Source of the DNA: Acanthosepion esculentum
Lineage: Eukaryota > Mollusca > Cephalopoda > Sepiida > Sepiidae
Direction: 5' to 3'
Assembly (NCBI GenBank): GCA_964036315.1
Contig: OZ038487.1
Span: 53,776,775 to 53,840,774, forward strand
DNA: 64,000 nucleotides
Below are positions 56,968 through 64,000 of the stretch, piece after piece. The position numbers were made by a program, and so were the translations under genes. The notes under the pieces were generated by a model, which made no database searches, was not told the DNA's origin, and saw only the letters and a list, made by a program, of their open reading frames with translations. Numbering within the stretch: the first letter of the stretch is position 1; every line of letters starts with the position of its first letter.

Positions 56968-57318
56968 TTTAATTTAAAGCCAGAAAATATTTTTGGATTG
57001 TAAGAATTCTTTTGGAGATAATAATGCTTTAATGATACAAGTTCTACTAATTAACCCTTAGCTAGAGGGAGAAGAAGTGGATTCATACCTTTCCCAAGGG
57101 TATTTGCTCATAAGTAAATACAGTGAACCCAGCTGGAATTGGAACTTGTCTCTCCGATTTCCAATTCTGAGCCATTATCTATTACATCATCCACACATCC
57201 AAGCTTATAGTATATGACATTCCCCAGTAGTCATCCACCTAGGTACTGGCTAAGCTCAATGTTGGTTAACTTCTGTGATCATACAGGAACTAATGTTTCA
57301 ACATGATATGGCCATATA
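56968..57318 (-). mobile_element. 5S-headed SINE, minus
   Basis: On the minus strand the 5S part (57318-57205) reads atggccatatcatgttgaaa, gatcacagaagttaaccaac, gccagtacctaggtggatga, ctactggggaatgtc. Then come aagcttggatgtgtggatga, the tRNA-like part and body, and the end agaattcttacaatccaaaa. The head is nearly complete. Confidence 0.8.
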
Positions 57319-57328
57319 TAATATATAA

Positions 57329-57475
57329 GATAAAGAGCAAGTCGGAAACAGATCTCAATCTAACGTTTCACTTTATTAAAGCCTCATCAGAGATCAATTT
57401 TCTATCTTGATCTCTGACAAGGCTTTAATAAAGGGAGACGTCAGATTGAGATCTGTTTACTACTTGTTCTTTATC
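57329..57475. repeat. 69-bp-arm hairpin
   Basis: Arms 57329-57397 and 57407-57475 with about 10 mismatches and a 9-nt spacer. It lies between two 5S-like segments. The flank ttttgtcagattcctatcca also occurs, slightly changed, at 14044-14062 upstream of the perfect hairpin. Confidence 0.85.
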
Positions 57476-57566
57476 CTATTATTTTGTCAGATTCCTATCC
57501 ATACTTGATTGATATTTGATCTTCTACTTATATATATATATAATTTTTATATATGAAAATAGAAAG

Positions 57567-57642
57567 ATGTTCACTTGAATAACTTTGATGATCAGACAAG
57601 AACCAGTATTTTAACGTGATATGGCCATAAGCCTGGGTTGCC
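57567..57642 (-). mobile_element. 5S-like head fragment
   Basis: On the minus strand it reads ggcttatggccatatcacgt, taaaatactggttcttgtct, gatcatcaaagttattcaag, the first half of 5S. There is no SINE body after it. Confidence 0.65.
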
Positions 57643-57649
57643 TTAAAGA

Positions 57650-58050
57650 TCAAAATCTAAAATCATAACCTTTATTCTTGTTAAGTAATATGCATCTGCC
57701 TCTGTAGGTTTTCAATCCAAGTAATTTTATACTTAAGTCACTGATTTTATAATTAATATTCTTATCAAAGAATATGCATAAATTAAAATAAGATTCAATA
57801 CAGACAGCTAGCTTACATTTTCACAGGCGAATTCATTGCTAGATAGAACTGGTTAAAAATCCAGCTGCCATTTTTCTCACTGGGAAGCATCTTGAAAAGT
57901 AATAAAATAACTTTTGCTACATGCAAACCTCACCTCCCATTAGGCAGGGCAAGGTCAAGCAGGGAAGAGAAGAGGCAAATATTTTGGAACAAGTTGAAAT
58001 TTTCTTCATTTTCTCTCTCTCTCTCTCTCTGCTTCTTCCTGTTAAATGCA
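57650..58050. other. No gene recognised
   Basis: A CT run lies at 58014-58030. Confidence 0.35.
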
Positions 58051-58061
58051 GCTAGCCATGA

Positions 58062-58485
58062 GAAGAAGGAATAATATGGCAGATGAAGAGGAGACTTGAA
58101 ATGGCAGAAATGTGGTTCTACAGAAGGATACTGAGGATACCATGGACCAATTATGTGAGCAATGATAAAGTTTTAGCAAAAATAGAAACAAGAAGGAAAC
58201 TTATACTTAACATCAGGAAGAGACCATGGAAATTTCTAGGGCACATAATGAGGAAAGAGGACTTGGAAAATCTAATACTCACAGGACTGATTGAAGGCAA
58301 GAGGGACAGAAGAAAACAATTTTAAAACTTACTTAGCTTGAGTAAATGGATGGTGGAATAAGGTTAAGGAGATATAACAAAAAGACAAAATCTATTAAGA
58401 GCTACAAAGGAAAAGGAAATTGTGAAGAGCCATGATCGTCAACATCCTAAAGGGACATGGCACATAGAAGAAGACGACTAAAGAA
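58062..58485 (+). pseudogene. LINE family B C-terminus
   Basis: The plus frame from 58083 reads MKRRLEMAEMWFYRRILRIP, WTNYVSNDKVLAKIETRRKL, ILNIRKRPWKFLGHIMRKED and LILTGLIEGKRDRRKQF, then a stop. Downstream in a shifted frame come LSKWMVE and LLRATKEKEIVKSHD. The (M/L)LRIPWT...LGHIMRK...LTG-x-IEGKR-x-RG-R order is characteristic of the end of a widespread LINE protein. It lacks RT and is not functional alone. Confidence 0.75.
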
Positions 58486-58589
58486 TAGATAGCATCTTCT
58501 GTGCATGTCAAATGATGTTTTTGTTACAGTCATTATGAAGCATAGAGTAAACAGATTCTAGTAATTGTCCAAAATTTAAAATTCAAATA

Positions 58590-58759
58590 TAGTGTAACCC
58601 GGATATAAGAGAGTTGTCGGGACCGGAGAAGAAGTCTCTTATATCTGGGTTTGGTCTACATTTGTTTAGGTAACACAGGCTCTAATTTGGGACCAGTGAA
58701 AATCTCTCTTATATCCGGTTTTCTCTTATATCCGGGTATCTTATATCCGGGTTACACTG
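58590..58759. mobile_element. 170-bp pogo-like MITE with internal motif repeats
   Basis: Ends tagtgtaacccggatataag and (reverse complement) cagtgtaacccggatataag. TA duplications lie at 58588-58589 and 58760-58761. The 14-mer ccggatataagaga or a close variant occurs once at the left, once near 58635 and three times at the right end, mostly inverted. Confidence 0.85.
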
Positions 58760-58769
58760 TAGATATTTT

Positions 58770-59300
58770 TAAGCATCAAAAGTCAAGCTTATTACTAAAA
58801 CTATATTATAAAATACAAGCAAATTTTCAGATCAGTACATTAGAAATTTTACAATTTACAAAAGGTTTTGAATAAAATGTCAATGAATAGTAAAAAAATC
58901 ACATTGACTTGGAAACGATTTGTTTATAACAGAAGTCTTCGAAGTGGTCAATATCAAACCCTGGGAGTCAATGAGAATATCCAGTTGGTTACTAAAAACC
59001 TGGAGCTGTCAAAAAGTGGTTTATAAATGCTTGTTAATTAAAAGTTGGTCAATAAATCAGTTTGACTTATGATCAAAACTCACCAATTTCCAGCCAATTA
59101 ACAATGCCTTTGCTCATCATATACATTCTTCCCATTAAAGATCCCAGCCAATTCAATGAAAGGCTATATTCCTTTATTTGTAAGGTGTTTATTATTATCG
59201 ATATTATTTATGAAGTTTTACTTCTCATTATTATTCAAACAAATAATCATTCCTATTTGAAAACTTATTTATCTCATTAAGCTTCTGTCTATATCTCTGA
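58770..59300. other. No gene recognised
   Basis: AT-rich. Confidence 0.35.
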
Positions 59301-59309
59301 GGTGAGGTA

Positions 59310-59722
59310 TTATGATTATTTACATTATTCAAACTGTTATCCTCATCTTCATTGCCATATTCACAACATTTCAGCTGTAGTACACTCGAGCCTTCTTCAG
59401 GTGATTGGAATGGCTGAGATGTTGGTTAGATCCAGTGAATAGACCAAGTGAGTTTTGAGTTCACTACCAGGCTACAGCAGTGGTGAACCAAAAAACTTGA
59501 AGAGGTGAGTAGAAGGGAAATACCTGAGACATCAGGAAGAGGCATGGCAGTGGAACTAGAACAATCTACCCTGGTGGACAAAATAAAGGGTTCGGTTTGA
59601 AATTCCAATCACCTGAAGAAGGCCGGAGGATAAAACGGCTGAAACATTGTGAATATGGCTATGAAGAAGAGAATAACAGTTCGAATAATGTAAATAATGT
59701 ATTAATGTAAATAATCATATTA
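59310..59722. repeat. Inverted-repeat element with CTGAAGA motif in both arms
   Basis: Arms about 59310-59411 and 59602-59722. Left (reverse complement) and right share attccaatcacctgaagaag, a gctgaaa-type block, tgtgaatatgg and ataatgtaaataatcatat. The right arm has an extra ~13 bp. The centre (59412-59601) has a 60-codon minus frame of no known family. Confidence 0.85.
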
Positions 59723-59945
59723 AGCTTTTATAAAAAATATATTTTCTCTCAATAATACAGTCTTTTATGACCCTTGTGGACATTCTTATTTACTTACAAT
59801 TTTATATAAAATTTTATATAAAACTATTTTTACAAATATGTTTCACCCTTTGATGGATTTTATCAAGGCAAATGTAAGAATTTATTTTGCAACATGTATT
59901 TACTAACAGAAGTAAAAACATTGTTAGATTTTCAATATTTTTTTT

Positions 59946-60136
59946 TTAATTTAAGAAGTCTCAAAAATATTCTTCAGGCGAACTGTGACAGTCAAAGTAA
60001 ACTATGGATGATGCTAAGTGATGTAATTTAATAAATGAAAGTGAGTAAATGTTGTTATCACTGAATTTTTTTCTTATTCATTTATGTATATTTACTTTTT
60101 TTATTAATATAATTATTATTTTATTTTAATTTGATG
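59946..60136. repeat. Left arm of a 1.8-kb inverted repeat
   Basis: Its reverse complement matches 61562-61752 at roughly 85-90%. Shared blocks are tatggatgatgctaagtgat against accgtccata reversed, and attcttcaggcgaactgtga. Confidence 0.85.
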
Positions 60137-60330
60137 AATTATTTATGTGTTTATTTTAAATAATAAGAAATTTTGACTTCATTGTTTCTTTTAAGTACTT
60201 TAAAAACTGTTCTGATCATATATGTTAGGAAAGGAATATTTCTTTTAGGAAAGGAGATATTTGGAAGCAGATTTTCCTTGTCTTTATTCATATATTTTAC
60301 TGATATATCTTTAATTGATATCTGAATTTT

Positions 60331-60332
<2 letters not shown>

Positions 60333-60380
<48 letters not shown>
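60333..60380. repeat. (TA)n microsatellite
   Basis: TA tract inside the spacer of the large inverted repeat. Confidence 0.95.
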
Positions 60381-60384
<4 letters not shown>

Positions 60385-60450
60385 CCAAGACAAAGTCACA
60401 CAAACCTCAATGGTAGAGGTTTGAGTCTTTTTGATGTTCTTGGGTTGAGG

Positions 60451-60535
60451 TCCCACATCTATTATTGGAAGAGATTGTGTTCCCCCACCTGTTGTAGGAA
60501 GAGATTGTTTTCCCCCACCTATTATAGGAAGAGAA
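60451..60535. repeat. 30-bp tandem repeat, three units
   Basis: The unit is cccccacctattataggaag followed by agattgtttt. The derived minus frame shows the repeated SSYNRWG and is not a gene. Confidence 0.85.
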
Positions 60536-60539
60536 ATAT

Positions 60540-61430
60540 AAACTGAAACAGAATAAGAAAAAAAGAAGCTGAAAGTAATGTCTACCTTTTAAATAAAAAA
60601 TAATTATTGATATTTTCTTGTACATAGCTGGACATTGATGAGAGATTGAAGATTCCATGAAGAGGTTGATGGTCTAAAAAGTTTGATAACAGCTATTAAA
60701 GTATGATAGACAACAGAATTAACATTTTTAAAAGAACTTATCTGCCAGGCTTGCATTGACAAAAATTACAAGTTCAGGAGTTAAGTGGATTTAGATGTTT
60801 ATTAGAATTTGGTTTATGAGAATCCAAGAAAATAAATGTAAACACTGAAATATCAATGTTATCAGAACTCATAAATATTGAAGCATATGATCGGAGAAAT
60901 TTTGAAGAGGTGTAAAAGGAACCTGGTCGAACAAACCGAGAAAAGAAAGAAACATCAGTAGGATGAAAAAAAAAGAAACCAAAAAGTATTAATGTTAATG
61001 TGTTCAAGTTTGCCTGTTGGGAATTAAAACTGACATCATTAGTTGTTCATCCATTTTCCTTTTTTTATTCATTGGTTAATGCATTTGTTTTTTACTCGTA
61101 TCACTTTTCAACTTCTTCTGTTCTATTTTATCCTCATTACCGTCCTACATTTCAATCCTGAATGTTTATTATCTCCCTTGTGGTTAGCTTCATATTTATT
61201 ACCTCCCTTAATATTACTTAAGTGAACTTTTCTTTTTTTGTCTTATAATTTTTTATATTTATCATTTCCTTACTGCTTGCTTATTACAAAGTAAGTTCTC
61301 ATTATTCATGTTATTTGTAGGTTTGTTTTCCTGTTAAGTCTGAAAATAAGTAATTGATTTTGAGGTTTGTAGCCTACAAGACTTTGATAATCATTTCCAT
61401 TTAAATGATATAGATAAATACATTAGTATA
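60540..61430. other. No gene recognised
   Basis: Part of the spacer of the large inverted repeat; T- and A-rich. Confidence 0.35.
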
Positions 61431-61480
61431 ACTATTATTTACACTATTTATATTTGAATTATTGTCCACATCCTTGTTGT
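61425..61480 (-). repeat. Inverted end fragment of element P
   Basis: The reverse complement (aaggatgtggacaataattc then aaatataaatagtgtaaata) resembles the 61990-62030 end of element P. Confidence 0.5.
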
Positions 61481-61561
61481 TGTCCTACAAGATCGTGGTT
61501 TGTGATTTTGGTACCATAGTGATTTTGAGTTTAATCTCTGGGTCAGGCAGTGTGTATTCAT

Positions 61562-61752
61562 CAAATTAAAATAAAATAATAAATAATAATTACATTAATA
61601 AAAAATGTAAATGTACATAAATAAGAAAAAAATCAGTAATAGCAACATTTACTCACTTTCGTTTATTAAATTACATCACTTAGCACCGTCCATAGTTTAC
61701 TTTGACATTCACAGTTCGCCTGAAGAATATGTTTGAGCCTTCTTAAATTAAA
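61562..61752. repeat. Right arm of the 1.8-kb inverted repeat
   Basis: It is flanked by two similar blocks: tttaatctctgggtcaggca at 61530-61549 and ttcaacccctgggtcaggca at 61759-61778. The arm looks inserted with a target-site-like duplication of about 20 bp. Confidence 0.8.
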
Positions 61753-61779
61753 AAAATGTTCAACCCCTGGGTCAGGCAG

Positions 61780-62060
61780 TGTTGCACTTGGTGAGAACAG
61801 GCAAACAATAACTGAGCAGTACTAAATAAAAATAAGAACTAGACGATATCCCTAGATATGAGCAGTTGAACGAAAACAGTCTATACCTGCAGATTAAATA
61901 AAAGGTTCAGTTCAGAATTCCCTGTAGGTTACCCAGATTGATATACACCTGAGGAAGGCCGGTGAGCACAATGGTCGAAATGTTGTGATAACAACAAAGA
62001 TGAGGACGATAGTCCAAATATAAATAATGATAACCCCTCATCACAGAAATTCAGACAGAA
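61780..62060 (+). mobile_element. Dispersed element P, copy 3
   Basis: It aligns with 9200-9510. The motif reads cctgaggaaggccggtgagc...gtcgaaat (61948-61981). It has an empty MITE site at 62010-62011. Confidence 0.65.
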
Positions 62061-62322
62061 AGATAATATAACTATTTTTGACAACTTTATTTTTTTATGT
62101 GTAAACATTATCAAATTAACATCAGATAAATTAGCAATGACTTAAATCAACAGCAAAGATATAATATACAGCATTGACATTAATCAATTTATCAGCTATA
62201 TTTCAGCATGGTCTTTTTTTGATCAGCAGAAAAGAATATAGACAACTCCTACCAGTGTGTAAATTAGAACAAGTGGAGTTACATGTGTCAAACTGGATAC
62301 TGTTATTGTTATATCTCACATT

Positions 62323-62430
62323 AGGCTTACAACCACATAACATTGAAACACTGCTTCCAATATGACTGCTTGGAAACACAAGGTGTTTTAAGCTTGGATA
62401 TGTGGGTGATGTAATGGATAAATAGAGATG
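62323..62430 (+). mobile_element. 5S-headed SINE start, internal deletion
   Basis: ggcttacaaccacataacat, attgaaacactgc, then cttggaaacacaaggtgttt (5S end with the centre missing), and aagcttggatatgtgggtga, tgtaatggataa. It ends early. Confidence 0.55.
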
Positions 62431-62499
62431 AAGTTTGGGCTAGTACATAAGTCAAGGTCAAATTTACTATCTATACTACCAATTTATTGTTGACTCCAT

Positions 62500-63160
62500 T
62501 TGGTTACAGTGGTTAAAGAGTTGTAAAAAGAGTTTGAGAGGAAGTGAAACAAGGCTGAGTTCATATAGCTTGAGTGAAGCTTTATTCCATTAAAAATCTA
62601 CTCCGGTAGCGAACCGTAAGAAGAAAATGGCCGACTGCCTCGTAAAGAGAGAGAGAGAGACAAAAACAGGGGGAAATCAATCAGTCCTGGAAAGTCGTGG
62701 AAAGATTAGAGTGTTCCTTTATTTTCACCACAGTGGGTGACTATTGTTGTAGTCCTTTTTGTGATTTGAGAGTTCATACAGGGTCGTTGTGTTTTTGACT
62801 GACAGAAATTAATTTGTTGAATTTATCCTTTCGTCTTCTTTTTCTTCTGGAGTTGCCAGTCCGGTCAAACTCACATCCAATGAATCTCCAACTCTTGTGT
62901 CTCAAACTGCTACATTGAACCAATTTCCCTCTTCTTTTTTTTATTGGGTCAGACATATCCATGTTTTCCATTTGATTTTTGGCAGGACGTCTTGTCATTG
63001 GTTGATTTTTTTATGACGTTCACTGACCCACATAAGCTATGTCTGGGTTCTGTCAGTTACTGAGGATAGGAAAAATAGAAGGAAGGAAAGGAAATATGTG
63101 TAATAGAGAAAAGAGAGAGAGAGATAAATTTTTCTTTGTCACTCTCTTAGTGAAAAGGAA
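62500..63160. other. Unassigned, less AT-rich block
   Basis: A 74-codon minus frame (62774-62998) starts MTRRPAKNQMENMDMSDPIK and is rich in K and R; it resembles no family I can name. A GA run lies at 62647-62660. It could be an exon-like piece, a decayed LTR/UTR region or chance. Confidence 0.3.
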
Positions 63161-63167
63161 AGTGTAT

Positions 63168-63545
63168 ATTTCTACATCAGCTATGGGTTAATTGGTAAGA
63201 CGTGTTTTATAAAACCATTATTATCTCTCCACAAAGAATTCTTACAATCTAAAAATATTTTCTGGTTTTAAACTACTTGCAAAGGATTGATAAACCAAAG
63301 ACAAACCAATCAATTAATCATATCTCACATTATTTCAATATATTAGCAAAAGGATGTGTGGGTGGTGCAACATAGATCAGCAAATAAAATGGAATTGGTG
63401 AGCCATGTTCAAATTCCAGGCTAGTCTGTTGTATTCATTTTTGGCTAAATGCTCTTTGGAAAAGCATGAATCTCCCTCTTTTCCCCTCAGCTCTGGGTTA
63501 AACAGCAGTGTAGACTGGGTTCTGTAGTCTATGAAAAAGCCAAAA
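63168..63545 (+). mobile_element. Two partial SINE bodies in tandem
   Basis: 63168-63300 is the tail half (gctatgggttaattggtaag, attcttacaatctaaaaata, ttgataaacc). 63352-63545 is a head and body (ggatgtgtgggtggtgcaac, ttcaaattccagg, gctctgggttaaacagcagt, tagactgggttctgtagtc). Confidence 0.6.
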
Positions 63546-63549
63546 CTGA

Positions 63550-64000
63550 ATTCCAAACCATGGAGAAGGCAATAGAAAAAAACTATTATCGTTCCCGAGA
63601 AGACATGGCAATATTCAGATAATAAAGAAAAATCTCTGGAATGCCATAAACACCTGTGTTCTGAAGGGACATAACATATTTGTAATAATTTTCTGTCACC
63701 ATCTTGGATGATATAAATAAAGTAACCATTTTCTTTTGTAATGAATTCTATAAATGTGGAAATATGTAAAACATATTTGACAAAACACAGAAGTAGCAAC
63801 AGCAACAACACAAAGAAGGCATTTAATTATCCAAAGTTTAGAATAAAAATTAATTCTTTATGATAAAACATGAGTGTTACCATTCTTTTCAAAGTCTTAT
63901 TATGATTTAATTACTGGAAAAAATATTAAACGGGAGTAAAACAAAGAAACCACACTTGAACACAAATATATTACAATAATAATAAGTCTGCATTTTTTAT
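63550..64000. other. No gene recognised
   Basis: AT-rich. A 144-codon minus frame (63377-63811) overlaps the SINE and has no recognisable motif. Confidence 0.35.

Noticed and set aside
60407..60658. Frame with repeated SSYNRWG units as a repeat protein
   Set aside because: It is the translation of a three-unit 30-bp tandem repeat.
63377..63811. 144-codon minus frame as a host gene
   Set aside because: It overlaps a SINE, begins in a run of leucines from a CAA repeat and has no recognisable domain.
1..64000. Endogenous viral sequence
   Set aside because: Only transposon and retrotransposon motifs were found; no virus-specific gene was recognised.

Overview
The window is AT-rich, intergenic or intronic metazoan DNA. 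I recognise no intact host protein-coding gene, no functional tRNA or rRNA gene and no CRISPR array. Almost everything recognisable is a transposable element, a decayed copy of one, or a simple repeat. Four things point to a lophotrochozoan, most likely a coleoid cephalopod (inference): long (TA)n, (CA)n and (CT)n tracts every few kilobases; several tRNA- and 5S-related SINE families; many 5'-truncated copies of one non-LTR retrotransposon whose protein ends in a conserved RLWNSLP block; and the mix of Tc1/mariner, pogo, hAT, piggyBac and Penelope-like relics. No sequence here fixes the species.

Layout. 0-9 kb: a LINE tail with a zinc-knuckle remnant, a gypsy-type RT scrap, a terminal-inverted-repeat element, a young LINE copy at 2.8-3.6 kb, older LINE tails and a dispersed repeat in opposite orientations. 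9-20 kb: a Penelope-tail-like repeat, tRNA-related SINEs, two further young LINE tails, an internally deleted Tc1-like element, a perfect 66-bp-arm hairpin, a 38-bp tandem repeat, a hAT transposase relic and a 31-bp satellite with a higher-order period near 268 bp. 20-26 kb: a dense microsatellite field with a second large hairpin, a mariner C-terminal relic and two ~0.45-kb tRNA-SINEs facing each other. 26-35 kb: a Penelope-like GIY-YIG fragment between two ~320-bp direct repeats, the longest LINE copy (31.4-33.2 kb, with RT) carrying two nested insertions, a pogo/Tigger-like transposase N-terminus and a rearranged SINE. 35-49 kb: several foldback elements next to TA tracts, a piggyBac-like MITE nested in an unclassified coding-like repeat, more LINE fragments and 5S-headed SINEs. 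49-64 kb: a mariner transposase relic, an 80-bp mariner MITE resembling primate MADE1, a pogo-like MITE with internal motif repeats, several very large inverted repeats and 5S-SINE fragments.

The most notable pattern is the recurrence of large inverted repeats (arms of about 65-190 bp, from perfect to about 75% matched), most of them beside TA microsatellites. Also notable are nested insertions with a readable empty site, and a 32-bp patch copied into one arm of a hairpin. If transcribed, the hairpins would form long double-stranded RNA.
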